Positions 43,941-54,806 of a DNA stretch of 64,000 nucleotides are shown here, in pieces. This DNA comes from Psychrobacter alimentarius (GTDB lineage Bacteria; Pseudomonadota; Gammaproteobacteria; Pseudomonadales; Moraxellaceae). A model generated the notes under the pieces. That model made no database searches and was not told where the DNA came from. It worked only from the letters and a program-made list of their open reading frames with translations. The translations under genes and the position numbers were made by a program. Numbering within the stretch: position 1 is the first letter of the stretch; every line of letters begins with the position of its first letter. Location: assembly GCF_001606025.1 (NCBI RefSeq), contig NZ_CP014945.1, positions 744,001 to 808,000 of the forward strand, in the 5' to 3' direction.

Positions 43941-45017
43941 TTATCGTTTTATAAACAAACGCTTTCCAGCCAGCTCAAGTGCTGCTTGTAATAATAATTC
44001 CCATGCAGGCTGGCGAATAAGCCCTTTGATGGCTTGGTCACAACGATAAAGTAGGGCGGGCCACTCGGCAGTTTGTACTTTTGACTGCCTGCGACAAGCT
44101 TGTTGATACAATCCTTGTTTGCTACGCCAAATGCCAAGCGCTTGCGGGTCTTGTCCATCCATCAATTGTATGATTTGACGCATGTCTTTACTGATTGCCC
44201 ATAATACCAAGGTCGTTGGCTCATCTGTGGCTCTAAGCTGAAACATAATCTTTGCCACTTGGGCGCTGTTGCCCATCAGCATGGCGTCTGATAAATCAAA
44301 CACGCTAAATTGGGCATCACTGACCAAGGCTGCTTGCAAGTCATTAATGTCCAGCGCCACACTATTATCAGGCTGGTTCAATGTACGACTTGTTTGCAAA
44401 GCATCTTTATTTTGACTGACAAGTTGCGGCGCAAATAAATAGGACAGTCGCCATAAGGTTTGATAAGCGCTCAACAGATGATGCTCAGTATGGGACATAA
44501 GTAGCTGCCACGCTTCTTGTGACAAGCGTAATCCAAATTGCTGGGCTTGTATTTGTAATAACTGTTGTCGTTGCTGCTCGTTGTATAAATTACAGTCAAT
44601 CACGTGACCATATTGAGCAAATGGCGCAAACCACTTGCTGCTTTGACTGCGTTTGTCTTGCTTTGGCGTTAGCCATAACACGCTATGAGTATGTGCGCCT
44701 GTTTGCGCTTCTTGGGCAAAACGCTCTAACGCCTCAATCACTGCCTTGTCTGGTTTATGATTACCAGTCACAATCAATGCGCTGGCATCATCAAATAAGG
44801 ATTGACTGCCAAGCTCTGACAATACCTCTTGCCAACTCTTGACTGATATCAGCTCGATACGTTTGACGGCGTAGTTTTGCGCTCGCCAGTGTGGACGTAA
44901 TGCATCAATAAGCCATTGACTCAACAGCGGCTCATCTCCATGAGCCAGCCACAAGCCTGCTACCACAACAGAAGATTGTAGTAGTCTTGGATAGGCTTGT
45001 ATAAAGGTATCTTGCAT
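43941..45017 (-). CDS. holA: DNA polymerase III subunit delta
   Basis: A 358-aa clamp-loader subunit that opens the beta sliding clamp. The sequence is divergent but recognisable, with the N-terminal YPRLLQSSVVVAGLWLAHGDEPLLSQWLIDALR and the C-terminal helical domain where ISKDMRQIIQLMDGQ and the W-R-x-K region sit. The family is poorly conserved. Support comes from length (E. coli 343 aa) and the lptE-leuS neighbourhood, which is standard for holA in gammaproteobacteria. It is 41 bp downstream of lptE. Confidence 0.92.
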   Translation of the reverse strand: MQDTFIQAYPRLLQSSVVVAGLWLAHGDEPLLSQWLIDALRPHWRAQNYAVKRIELISVKSWQEVLSELGSQSLFDDASALIVTGNHKPDKAVIEALERFAQEAQTGAHTHSVLWLTPKQDKRSQSSKWFAPFAQYGHVIDCNLYNEQQRQQLLQIQAQQFGLRLSQEAWQLLMSHTEHHLLSAYQTLWRLSYLFAPQLVSQNKDALQTSRTLNQPDNSVALDINDLQAALVSDAQFSVFDLSDAMLMGNSAQVAKIMFQLRATDEPTTLVLWAISKDMRQIIQLMDGQDPQALGIWRSKQGLYQQACRRQSKVQTAEWPALLYRCDQAIKGLIRQPAWELLLQAALELAGKRLFIKR

Positions 45018-45058
45018 AGATTAGAGAGACGCAGGTTGATAAAAATAAACGTGAAACG

Positions 45059-45778
45059 TTAAGGATCAGGTATTACAACAGTTGTCGAACCTACGTTATC
45101 ACTAACGGGTATCGGTTTGCTAGCACCGTTCGAAGTCACTTTGGGTAAGGAGATAGCGACATACTGATCCGTGATGCGGCGCGCTAAACTGTCATAGAGC
45201 CAATCACGAATCTGATCACCCTGTAGATCGTCTGTACTGACCGAGGCTTCATTATACTGATAGCTACGTTCGACTTGAATCGGGTTGGTTAAGGTGACGG
45301 GTTTGCCATTTTCAGTCGTTTGGTAAGTCACATTGGCTGACAATACCAAGCGTATTTCTGTCAAAACACCCACCAGCTCATAACGTTTAAAACGGACGTT
45401 ACTGATATTGATGGCAGCAATTGGATCAGCACTGATGTTCTTATTATTCGCCGCCACATCAGAGACAGTCATGTTATCGATAACATCGACACCTAATGTT
45501 TCTAGACGGCTTGTTAAAGGTAATTTGAGAGGAAACGAGATTCTGTTATCCTCAATAATCACTGCTGTTTTGGCTGCATCAAACAACATCGGAGAATCAT
45601 ACCCACGAAGCTGAAAACCGCAGCCACTAAGCCCTGCGGTTGCACCAACGACAGTAAATATAGGCAAGGCGGCAAATAGAGCGGCTGCTAGTTTCTGTCT
45701 GCTTGATGATTTGGCAAGATTGGCGGGTTTGCTCAATTTGATATGAGGTGACTGCCCAGCTCTCTGCTTATACCACAT
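45059..45778 (-). CDS. lptE: LPS-assembly lipoprotein LptE
   Basis: A 239-aa outer-membrane lipoprotein that plugs the LptD barrel in LPS export. It has a long basic n-region of about 28 residues, a hydrophobic stretch and a lipobox LSGC with Cys at residue 53. GFQLRGYDSP, typical of mature LptE, follows. The signal region is longer than usual, so an internal start is possible but no better ATG was seen. It lies between leuS and holA, the conserved position. Confidence 0.92.
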   Translation of the reverse strand: MWYKQRAGQSPHIKLSKPANLAKSSSRQKLAAALFAALPIFTVVGATAGLSGCGFQLRGYDSPMLFDAAKTAVIIEDNRISFPLKLPLTSRLETLGVDVIDNMTVSDVAANNKNISADPIAAINISNVRFKRYELVGVLTEIRLVLSANVTYQTTENGKPVTLTNPIQVERSYQYNEASVSTDDLQGDQIRDWLYDSLARRITDQYVAISLPKVTSNGASKPIPVSDNVGSTTVVIPDP

Positions 45779-45852
45779 AATCGCTATCCTTAAATTATAA
45801 GAAGGCTTAGAGAGCTAAGCCTACAACACTCGGCTCGAGGCACTTATTTTAA

Positions 45853-45891
45853 AGTACTTATTAATCAAAGTACTTCTCAATTAGAGTACTT
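45853..45891. repeat. Three 16-bp-spaced AGTACTT repeats at the leuS 3' end
   Basis: AGTACTT occurs at 45853, 45869 and 45885, exactly 16 bp apart. The last copy overlaps the leuS stop codon. The pattern suggests a small tandem expansion. No function is evident. Confidence 0.55.
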
Positions 45892-48619
45892 AGCCTGCAA
45901 CCACGATATTTACCAATTTATTAGGAACGACGATTTCTTTTTTGATGTCGCCCGTAATGAATTTTGCCACACTTTCCATCGTACGTGCTTGTACTTTTAG
46001 TTGCTCAGGATCGCTGTTCGGTGCCACATCCATCTTACCGCGCATCTTACCATTGACCTGTACCACCATCGTAATTGTATCTTGTACGAGCGCACTCTCA
46101 TCAACGGCTGGGTAAGTTAGGGCGCTACTCTCAAGACCAAGCGCTTCAAGTAAATGCTCGCCCACGTGCGGCGCATAGACAGATAACATGGTTAGCAAAT
46201 CAACCAAGGCTTCGTGTTGTACTCGCAAGTCTTGCTCACTACTGGCCTTGAAGCTTGCAAGCTCATTAGAAAGCTCCATCAAGCTAGACACTGGCGTGTT
46301 CAATGCCAGACGATCGCCCAAATCATTATCAATCTTGGCAATGGTCTCATGTGTTTTACGGCGCAAGTTTTTGGCTTCTTTGCTCAAATCGTCTGTATTC
46401 AAGGCATCATTGTTTAGCGAATCGAGGCTTAAGTTTGCATCAGCAAGTGCTTGCATGTGTTCAGTTGCAATGCGCCACACTTTTTTCACGAAGTTGTAAG
46501 GGCCTTTTAACGCGTCATCTGACCATTCAAGCGTTTGGTCAGCAGGTGCGGTAAATAACGTGTACAAGCGTACTGTGTCAGCGCCATATTTATCAATGGT
46601 AAGCTGTGGATCAACACCGTTGTTTTTTGACTTAGACATTTTCTCAATTTTGCCAATCGTCACAGGCTGTCCATCTGCTTTTAACAACGCCTTGATGGGT
46701 TGTCCGCGCTCATCGAATTCAATGTCGATGTCTTCTGCAAAATAGTACGTCGTACTACCATCTGCATTGACACGATAGAACGTACCAGCGAGCACCATAC
46801 CTTGAGTCATCAAGTTGGCAAACGGCTCATTGCCTGATACCAAGTTTTCATCACGCATAAGCTTATGGAAGAAACGCGCATAAAGTAGGTGCATGACGGC
46901 ATGTTCTACGCCGCCGATATATTGATCGACAGGCAGCCATTTGTTGGCGGCAGATTTGTTGACCATGTTTTGCGCGTCGTTCGGACTGGCAAAGCGGGCA
47001 TAGTACCAGCTTGACTCGACAAAGGTATCAAAGGTATCGGTTTCGCGCTCAGCAGGGTTGCCACATTTTGGGCAAGTCGTGTTTACAAACTCTGGGATAT
47101 TTTTGAGCGGGTTACCACGGCCATCAGGAACGACATCCGTTGGCAATACAACTGGCAAATCTTGCTCTTCGACAGGAACTGTACCACAATGCTCACAGTT
47201 GACCATTGGGATAGGGCAGCCCCAATAACGCTGGCGCGATACGCCCCAATCACGCAGACGATATTGGATTTTTTTCTTAGCCAATTCTTGTGGTTCAAGT
47301 TTGGCTAGCATTGCGTCGAACGCCTGCTCAAAATCTAACCCGTCGAATTCACCTGAGTTAACCAAGGTATTACGTTCAGTATAAGCAAGATTGGCCACAG
47401 TAGCATTGGCCTTAGCATCAGCTTCTATCCCATCAAAATAACCGTTTGGAATATCGATCACTTGTTTAATAGGTAAGTTGTATTTGGTTGCAAACTCATA
47501 ATCACGTTCGTCATGAGCAGGTACCGCCATAACCGCGCCTGAGCCATAACTCATCAATACATAGTTGGCCACCCAAACTGGCACTTCTTCACCAGTCAAA
47601 GGATGCGTGACCGTAAGACCTGTATCCATACCGATTTTCTCGGCTTTGGCAAGATCCGCTTCAGCTACTGAGCCTTTTTTGCATAAGGCACAAAACTGCG
47701 CGATTGTGTCATCTTGTTCAGAAGCGTACTGTGCAAGCGGATGCTCTGCTGCGACGGCAACATAAGTCACACCCATCAAGGTATCAGGACGAGTGGTGAA
47801 GACGTCTAATGTGTTTTCTTGGCCAGCAAGCTCATAAGGGAAGTGTACTTCCATACCTGAACTACGACCAATCCAGTTACGCTGCATGGTCAATACTTCA
47901 GATGGCCAATGACCCTCTAGTTGATCCAAATCATCCAACAGCTCATCAGCATAATCGGTGATATTGAAATAATACATAGGAATGTCGCGTTTTTCGACTG
48001 GCGCACCACTACGCCAGCCTTTACCATCAATGACTTGCTCGTTTGCTAACACGGTATTATCAACCGGATCCCAGTTAACAGTAGAAAGCTTTTTATAGAC
48101 CAAGCCTTTTTTGTACAACTGTAAAAACAACCACTGCTCCCACTGATAATACTCAGGGCTACAGGTAGCAAATTCACGTGACCAATCGATCGATAAGCCG
48201 AGTAATTTTAGCTGTGCGCGCATATTGTCAATATTGGCAAACGTCCATGCCGCAGGCGGGGTCTGATTGGCAATCGCCGCGTTTTCTGCTGGCAAACCAA
48301 AACCATCCCAACCCATTGGCTGCATGACTTCATAGCCTTTGAGGCGGTAATAACGGCTTAACACATCAGAGATGGTATAGTTACGTACGTGGCCCATGTG
48401 CAGCTTGCCGCTTGGGTACGGGAACATCGACAGCATGTAACGACTTGGCTTATCGCTTGGCTCATTGCCCACTTCATAGCGCTTATCATTTGCCCATTTA
48501 GCCTGCTGCGCGGCTTCGATCAGTTGTGGCTGATACTGGGTGCTGTTATTAGAAGTGTCATTTGCGCTGATAGGGCTGTTATTAGTATTAGATTGGTCTG
48601 CTGTCACGGCATTGCTCAT
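45890..48619 (-). CDS. leuS: Leucyl-tRNA synthetase
   Basis: A 909-aa class I synthetase that charges tRNA-Leu. The HIGH-type motif is PYPSGKLHMGHVRNYTISD, the KMSKS loop is KIEKMSKSKNNGVDP, and the CP1 editing domain is visible with TTRPDTLMGVTYVAVA. A zinc-type CPKCGN and further Cys residues lie near residue 500. It is longer than E. coli LeuS (860 aa), mostly through an N-terminal Asn-, Ser- and Thr-rich extension of about 30 residues and inserts near the KMSKS loop. It is first in leuS-lptE-holA. Confidence 0.97.
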   Translation of the reverse strand: MSNAVTADQSNTNNSPISANDTSNNSTQYQPQLIEAAQQAKWANDKRYEVGNEPSDKPSRYMLSMFPYPSGKLHMGHVRNYTISDVLSRYYRLKGYEVMQPMGWDGFGLPAENAAIANQTPPAAWTFANIDNMRAQLKLLGLSIDWSREFATCSPEYYQWEQWLFLQLYKKGLVYKKLSTVNWDPVDNTVLANEQVIDGKGWRSGAPVEKRDIPMYYFNITDYADELLDDLDQLEGHWPSEVLTMQRNWIGRSSGMEVHFPYELAGQENTLDVFTTRPDTLMGVTYVAVAAEHPLAQYASEQDDTIAQFCALCKKGSVAEADLAKAEKIGMDTGLTVTHPLTGEEVPVWVANYVLMSYGSGAVMAVPAHDERDYEFATKYNLPIKQVIDIPNGYFDGIEADAKANATVANLAYTERNTLVNSGEFDGLDFEQAFDAMLAKLEPQELAKKKIQYRLRDWGVSRQRYWGCPIPMVNCEHCGTVPVEEQDLPVVLPTDVVPDGRGNPLKNIPEFVNTTCPKCGNPAERETDTFDTFVESSWYYARFASPNDAQNMVNKSAANKWLPVDQYIGGVEHAVMHLLYARFFHKLMRDENLVSGNEPFANLMTQGMVLAGTFYRVNADGSTTYYFAEDIDIEFDERGQPIKALLKADGQPVTIGKIEKMSKSKNNGVDPQLTIDKYGADTVRLYTLFTAPADQTLEWSDDALKGPYNFVKKVWRIATEHMQALADANLSLDSLNNDALNTDDLSKEAKNLRRKTHETIAKIDNDLGDRLALNTPVSSLMELSNELASFKASSEQDLRVQHEALVDLLTMLSVYAPHVGEHLLEALGLESSALTYPAVDESALVQDTITMVVQVNGKMRGKMDVAPNSDPEQLKVQARTMESVAKFITGDIKKEIVVPNKLVNIVVAG

Positions 48620-48835
48620 AGTCGGCTCGGAATTGGTTAATACTGATAAAAATAGGTGGAATTTGACAATGCCATAGCATAGCGTAATTTGGCAAAAATT
48701 GCGACGATATGATGTATTTGCTTATCAGGTTCACAGCTAAACATGCGATAGCAGAGACCTTATGTCTACCTGTGGTCAGTCTTAGGTATAATGAAGAGGC
48801 ATTCTTATAAATAATAGTATTGATTTGGAGTAAAT

Positions 48836-49207
48836 ATGAGCATCACCATTTACGGTATAAAGTCTTGTAGCACCATGAAAAAAGCATTTAACAAACTGGA
48901 TGAACTAGGCGTCAGCTATGAGTTTCATGACTATAAAAAACAAGGCATCGATAAAGAAGTGGTACAGCGCTGGGTCAATGAGATTGATATCGATAAAGTA
49001 TTTAATAAGCGCGGTACGACGTGGCGCAAACTGGATGACCATCAAAAGCAAGCGGCTGACACCAGCGTAGACAATGCCATTGAGCTACTGGTTGAAAACA
49101 CCAGTATGATTAAGCGTCCCATAGTAGAAGGTTCGCTTGAGGATAAAAATGAGCCAATACTTTTATGCGGTTATGATGAAGCAGTATTCGATACCAGTTT
49201 TCGTTAA
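48836..49207 (+). CDS. Spx/ArsC-like reductase-family protein (YffB type)
   Basis: A 123-aa thioredoxin-fold protein of the ArsC-related YffB/Spx group. It begins SITIYGIKSCSTMKKAF with a single Cys at residue 11, lacks the CxxC pair and has the family-typical FNKRGTTWRKL and IKRPIVEG segments. YffB proteins are believed to be glutathione-dependent reductases, and arsenate reduction is not established for them. TTGGAG precedes the ATG. It is monocistronic. Confidence 0.9.
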   Translation: MSITIYGIKSCSTMKKAFNKLDELGVSYEFHDYKKQGIDKEVVQRWVNEIDIDKVFNKRGTTWRKLDDHQKQAADTSVDNAIELLVENTSMIKRPIVEGSLEDKNEPILLCGYDEAVFDTSFR

Positions 49208-49312
49208 TAAAATTTTCATAAATAGGCTATGCCTTTTGCTCATTATAACTTATGCTACTTTTAATAGAATTATGTTCAGTAGTTAAGTGTGTTCAATGAC
49301 GAGGATAAGACG

Positions 49313-49672
49313 ATGAAAAAATTGTTAATAGTAGCGGCTTTGGCAGTCGCACCTTTAATGGTGACTAGTGTGCAGGCAGCTGATTCATCCACTAAGATAA
49401 CTTTTGCAAAAGACAGTTATTGCGGTAGCTTTACTGGCAATATCAGGGATGGGAAAGTGTTTCGTTTGTGGCTCATGCCAGATCAGAACTTAATCATTCG
49501 TAATGTGGGCGACGATCAAATCAATGTCGCTTATGTGACAGGGCCCAATGGGCGCTTGAGTGGTGATCGCTATGATAAGGAAAACTCTTATTTTATTCAG
49601 CGTAAAGGCAATCATCATATGAAAGTATATGGCAACAGCAGCCATAGCGCTGTTGAGTTCTGTGCTTATTGA
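49313..49672 (+). CDS. Small exported hypothetical protein
   Basis: A 119-aa protein. The start at 49313 is chosen because GAGG lies 8 bp before it and it begins a clear signal peptide (MKKLLIVAALAVAPLMVTSVQA, cleavage after residue 22). The mature domain of about 97 aa is predicted beta-rich, with two Cys (SYCGSF near residue 39 and EFCAY at the end) that could form a disulfide. No family was recognised. It is periplasmic or secreted by inference. A terminator lies about 30 bp downstream. Confidence 0.75.
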   Translation: MKKLLIVAALAVAPLMVTSVQAADSSTKITFAKDSYCGSFTGNIRDGKVFRLWLMPDQNLIIRNVGDDQINVAYVTGPNGRLSGDRYDKENSYFIQRKGNHHMKVYGNSSHSAVEFCAY

Positions 49673-49702
49673 GCGATTTTTGATAAGTCCATTTTAGCAA
49701 AC

Positions 49703-49742
49703 AAAAAAGGCCCAAGCGGGACATTCAAGCTTGGGCTTTTTC
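49703..49742 (+). terminator. Intrinsic terminator between the exported protein and argB
   Basis: AAAAGGCCCAAGC pairs with GCTTGGGCTTTT (one unpaired G) with T's following, between convergent genes. It may serve both strands. Confidence 0.85.
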
Positions 49743-49764
49743 ATATCAATTATTGCAAAAACTC

Positions 49765-50748
<984 letters not shown>

Positions 50749-50842
50749 TTAATTCTATATTGGATTGACGATATAGTCAGTTCAACATAAAAAAGATGTG
50801 CTTATTTTCTAGCAAATCCACTGTATACGGTGCAAAGTATCT

Positions 50843-52558
50843 CTACTCGGCAGGCATGGCAGAAATCTGCTCTGCCAGATTTTGATCAAATGGGCGACAC
50901 AGTGCCGCAAATTTTGCCTGAATGTCTTTCAAATCAGCCAACGTATTGCCAGCGAAGCGTGCCGTCAAATTATGACTGGTATTTGATTGGCGCAGTACAC
51001 CAAAACCGTGTGCAAAATCTAAACGTACGCCATCGATACAGCTCAGCTTTGTGCCTACTGGTAGTAAATGCCGCGCTTGTTCAAGCGTTACGTGATGCTT
51101 GTCTGTTGAACATTCACACAGTGACGACGGACACGTATCTAACTGGTAATGACCAAAATCGCTCTCGGTCGTGGTCGCCACAAGCTTGCGTAAATAATGA
51201 CAAAGTCTCGCCAACTGCTCTACAACAGGGCACTCTTGGTCAGCAGTGTTGGGCATTGGCAAATAATGATCCGCCGTACTGACTACGGCTGGTAAGCATT
51301 GAGTGATGTTGGTTAAAGCATGTTTACTATCAATGGCTGATAACCAATGCAGTAAACGTAAAGCGGCGTACATGGCGTCATCATAAATAATAAAATGGCT
51401 GTCGTTAAATATAAAGTGACCGGACAACTCACCTGCAAAAATAATGGGGCTATTAGCAGATTGCATGCGTTGACGCATAAAACTACTGCCTGTTTTGCTG
51501 AGTACAGGTGTCGAGCCAAGCTTGGATAATAAGGTCGGTAGATGATGAGAGCACTTGATATCAAATAAGATTTGCGGTGTGGATAGTGAGTCTATTAGCG
51601 ATTTTGGGCGTTCAGCCAGTGCAACCTGTGCCAATAAATAGAGCATGTGATCAGAGCTGACAACGTTACCGTTATTATCGACCATCATCAGGCGGTCGCC
51701 ATCGCCATCGAACGCCATACCTAAGTCCGCGTGGTGGGCAATTACGTTCTGCTGTAACTGTTGCAGACGATAAGGTTCAGTTGGGTCAGGATTGCCAGTA
51801 GGGAACCTGCCGTCTGGTGTGTCATTAAGCATGATGACTTGTCGGCAAAATCTTTCAAATAAGCGCTGCGCAATCGTGCTGGTTGCGCCATGCATACAGT
51901 CAATCACAACCACCAAATCAAGCTTATGGGGTAAATGGCTGTCAGTTTGTTTATCAGAGGGATAAATCTTTGCAAACACTTGAGTAATGGCGGTCATGTA
52001 AGCTGTGGCAACATGCTCACTGGTTAAATCGATGGATTTCTGGCTGATGGCTGAATCTATTGTCTGTAACGGTACGTGTTGATCTGGACGGTCTGTTTGA
52101 ATACGGAGGCGACTTTTTGTTTCGTTGATAATGAGCTGCTGATAAAGAGATTGAATTTGTCTGCTATCAGGAGATTTATAGTCTACTAGCCATTTAATAC
52201 CTAAAATATCTTTGGCGGAATGACTGGCTGTCACAACAATGCCATGACCTTGATATTGCTGCGCCCAAAAAGCCATCATGGGGGTGGTGATCAATCCGAG
52301 CTGAATAACTTGTATGCCATGTTGAGTCAAGATGTCCGACAGTCCTTGAGCAATACGGTCGCTACCACAGCGCACATCATAGCCCATCACGATAATAGGG
52401 TGTTTAGAGTGCGCTTGTTGTTGGTCGTTGGAATTAGATGTATAGAGAGTAGCAAAAGCCTTGCCCAGCGCTTCTATGAATCTAGGCGTAAAAAGCTTGT
52501 ACGATCCGCGAATATCGTACGCACGAAATAAGGATTGCTGCGCAGCAAAAGGTGGCAT
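50843..52558 (-). CDS. Phosphomannomutase/phosphoglucomutase (AlgC-like)
   Basis: A 571-aa alpha-D-phosphohexomutase that interconverts hexose 1- and 6-phosphates for LPS or exopolysaccharide precursors. The start is FRAYDIRG. The phospho-serine loop reads TASHSAKD (S112, H113), where the usual TASHNP has Asn. The metal loop is DGDGDRLMMVD and the sugar-binding loop GELSGHFIF. About 100 residues exceed Pseudomonas AlgC (463 aa), from inserts between strands. The N-to-S change at residue 114 is notable. The enzyme may still be active. algC or manB is the likely name, but I leave it open. Confidence 0.88.
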   Translation of the reverse strand: MPPFAAQQSLFRAYDIRGSYKLFTPRFIEALGKAFATLYTSNSNDQQQAHSKHPIIVMGYDVRCGSDRIAQGLSDILTQHGIQVIQLGLITTPMMAFWAQQYQGHGIVVTASHSAKDILGIKWLVDYKSPDSRQIQSLYQQLIINETKSRLRIQTDRPDQHVPLQTIDSAISQKSIDLTSEHVATAYMTAITQVFAKIYPSDKQTDSHLPHKLDLVVVIDCMHGATSTIAQRLFERFCRQVIMLNDTPDGRFPTGNPDPTEPYRLQQLQQNVIAHHADLGMAFDGDGDRLMMVDNNGNVVSSDHMLYLLAQVALAERPKSLIDSLSTPQILFDIKCSHHLPTLLSKLGSTPVLSKTGSSFMRQRMQSANSPIIFAGELSGHFIFNDSHFIIYDDAMYAALRLLHWLSAIDSKHALTNITQCLPAVVSTADHYLPMPNTADQECPVVEQLARLCHYLRKLVATTTESDFGHYQLDTCPSSLCECSTDKHHVTLEQARHLLPVGTKLSCIDGVRLDFAHGFGVLRQSNTSHNLTARFAGNTLADLKDIQAKFAALCRPFDQNLAEQISAMPAE

Positions 52559-52758
52559 TGCTTACTCTCCTTATCGGCGTAATCTGTATTGTGGTAGCGG
52601 GTTATTGTAAATCATCATTGTGAGCCAATAGGTCTGCCAGCGATAATGGCAAAGACCTCAGTGATACTACTGAGCCGACGTGAATATTATCACTTTACGA
52701 TGAGTCATCACTGTTTAATCTGGTAAATTGCTAGGCTAATAGTATTAACGACTAACAA

Positions 52759-53223
52759 CTACTGACGACCAGAATGACCGAAACCACCTGCACCGCGTGC
52801 GCTTACGTCACTAAATTTTGTGACCACCTCAAACTCAGGACGGGCAACGGGTACGACCACATACTGCGCCATACGTTCTGCTGGATTGAGAATAAAGTCG
52901 TCTTGACTGCGATTCCAAATACTGACCATCAGTTCGCCCTGATAATCGGCATCAATCAGCCCAACCAGATTGCCTAAGACGATACCATGTTTATGACCCA
53001 AACCTGAGCGCGGTAAAATCATGCCTGCATAGTTAGGATCTTGGATATAAACAGCAAGACCAGTCCCTATTAAGTGCGTGGCACCTGCCTTAATGGTTAA
53101 AGGCTCATCAATGCAAGCACGCAAATCAATACCGGCACTACCATCAGTGGCGCGAGTGGGTAGAGAAAAGGCCTCATCTTCGATGACTTTTGGATTTACC
53201 ACTTTAACTTGGACAGCTTGCAT
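52759..53223 (-). CDS. dut: Deoxyuridine 5'-triphosphate nucleotidohydrolase
   Basis: A dUTPase that hydrolyses dUTP to dUMP and keeps uracil out of DNA. The start at 53223 (MQAVQVKVV) is preferred over 53283, whose first 20 residues are not conserved. The product is 154 aa. Conserved motifs follow in order: [32 protein letters not shown] and, at the C-terminus, [11 protein letters not shown], which closes over the active site of the trimer. It lies upstream of the phosphomannomutase gene and argB. Confidence 0.96.
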   Translation of the reverse strand: MQAVQVKVVNPKVIEDEAFSLPTRATDGSAGIDLRACIDEPLTIKAGATHLIGTGLAVYIQDPNYAGMILPRSGLGHKHGIVLGNLVGLIDADYQGELMVSIWNRSQDDFILNPAERMAQYVVVPVARPEFEVVTKFSDVSARGAGGFGHSGRQ

Positions 53224-53290
53224 AACGCACTCTCTTAACGATTTAATGGTTTTATAAATAAAATAAGGATCTTGATGTTTCAAATTTTTA

Positions 53291-54694
53291 TTAAAGTATC
53301 AGTACACTGGCTAAGCCCAAAAATGACATAAAGCCAATAATATCGGTGACCGTCGTCAAGATAACGGAAGCGGATAGGGCAGGGTCGATATTCATACGTT
53401 TTAATAACAACGGGATACTGATGCCTGAGACATTGGCAACTGTCATATTAATCGCAATAGCAAAACCGATTACCGCACTAATTTTAGCATCATGAAACCA
53501 TAATTGTGCAATAAACGCCATAATTATCGCCCATATGATACCGTTTATCGCGCCAACCCACAGCTCTTTGTTGAGTAGCCATAAACGGTTAGACCCACCT
53601 ATTTGACCCATGGCCATACCGCGAATCACGACAGTAAGCGTCTGTGAGCCTGCGATACCGCCCATGCTGGCAACCACAGGCATCAAAATGGCAAGCGCGA
53701 CCACCTCTGCTAGTACGGCCTCAAACTGACCAATCACTGCTGCGGCCAGTAATGCCGTCCCCAAGTTAATACCCAGCCAAATGCTACGACTTTTTGCGCT
53801 GGTCAAAATCGGCGCAAACAGCTCTTCGTCTTGACTAACACCAGCAAGATTTTTCATGGTGCTATCGACATCATCTTGGATAATCTCCATGATGTCTTCG
53901 CCATTTAATTGACCAACCAGCTCACCATGACTGTTAATGACAGGGGCAAAACGAATGTCTTCTGAACGAAAAATCGCGGCGGCATCTTGAATGTCTAAGC
54001 GATCGTTAATCGTGATGGCAGGATCAATCAGCTCTGAAACCAAAGTGTTTTGATCGTGTTTAATCAGATCGACCAAACTGAGCAGTCCAAGTAACTGTTG
54101 GCTTTGATCGACCACCAACAGCTCTTGGCTTTCATCATCGAGCAACTCATCGTTTTCTCGTAGCCAATTTTGTACTTCAAACAAACTCACATCTTCTCTG
54201 ACCTGAATCAGGTCAGGATCCATATAGCTACCCACTTCCCAGTCTTCATAAGTGTCGAGCTTGTTGACCTGTATACGGATGTCTTCGTCTAAGGTGGCCA
54301 TGACCGAGGTACGAACGCTCTCAGTGACCGTATCTAAAATCTCGGAGATGTCTTGTGCATCAAGGTCTTGAGTAAATAAGGAGATTTCTTTTGATGAGAT
54401 GTTTTCCATCAATGGCTGGCGCGTATCAAAATCCAGCTCAGCCAGTACTTCACCTTTAAGATGCTCAGGCACTTGCGCCCAAATCAGCAGGCGGTTCTGG
54501 GGAGGGAAAGACTCTAATAAGCTTGCGATTTCATATTCTGACTGCTTTTCTAAAAACTCAGTAATGGCATCGTAGGCCTTGTCAGCAACCAAACCCTGCA
54601 AGTAGAGGAGCTTATACTCGGCACTGTATTCTGCCGGATTGTAATCTCCTTGTAGCGTCGAGGGGCGTTCCTGATCAGGCATAGGGGTAGACAT
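53291..54694 (-). CDS. mgtE: Magnesium transporter MgtE
   Basis: An inner-membrane Mg2+ channel. The N-terminal helical domain (about residues 40-140) precedes two CBS domains (about 145-265), which close the channel when Mg2+ is plentiful. Five C-terminal transmembrane helices follow, with the conserved [14 protein letters not shown] pore-lining segment. The start at 54694 is picked for a GGGA site. The frame extends to 54733 and an ATG 12 bp inside is also possible. Confidence 0.93.
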   Translation of the reverse strand: MSTPMPDQERPSTLQGDYNPAEYSAEYKLLYLQGLVADKAYDAITEFLEKQSEYEIASLLESFPPQNRLLIWAQVPEHLKGEVLAELDFDTRQPLMENISSKEISLFTQDLDAQDISEILDTVTESVRTSVMATLDEDIRIQVNKLDTYEDWEVGSYMDPDLIQVREDVSLFEVQNWLRENDELLDDESQELLVVDQSQQLLGLLSLVDLIKHDQNTLVSELIDPAITINDRLDIQDAAAIFRSEDIRFAPVINSHGELVGQLNGEDIMEIIQDDVDSTMKNLAGVSQDEELFAPILTSAKSRSIWLGINLGTALLAAAVIGQFEAVLAEVVALAILMPVVASMGGIAGSQTLTVVIRGMAMGQIGGSNRLWLLNKELWVGAINGIIWAIIMAFIAQLWFHDAKISAVIGFAIAINMTVANVSGISIPLLLKRMNIDPALSASVILTTVTDIIGFMSFLGLASVLIL

Positions 54695-54806
54695 AAGGGT
54701 TCCCATATTTTTAGAAAATGAAAATAAGTACAAAAATAAAAATCAGTATTGAAAAAATTCGCTACTGATTTTTCTATTAAATAGTGCGCGTTTGATACAG
54801 CTTGGA

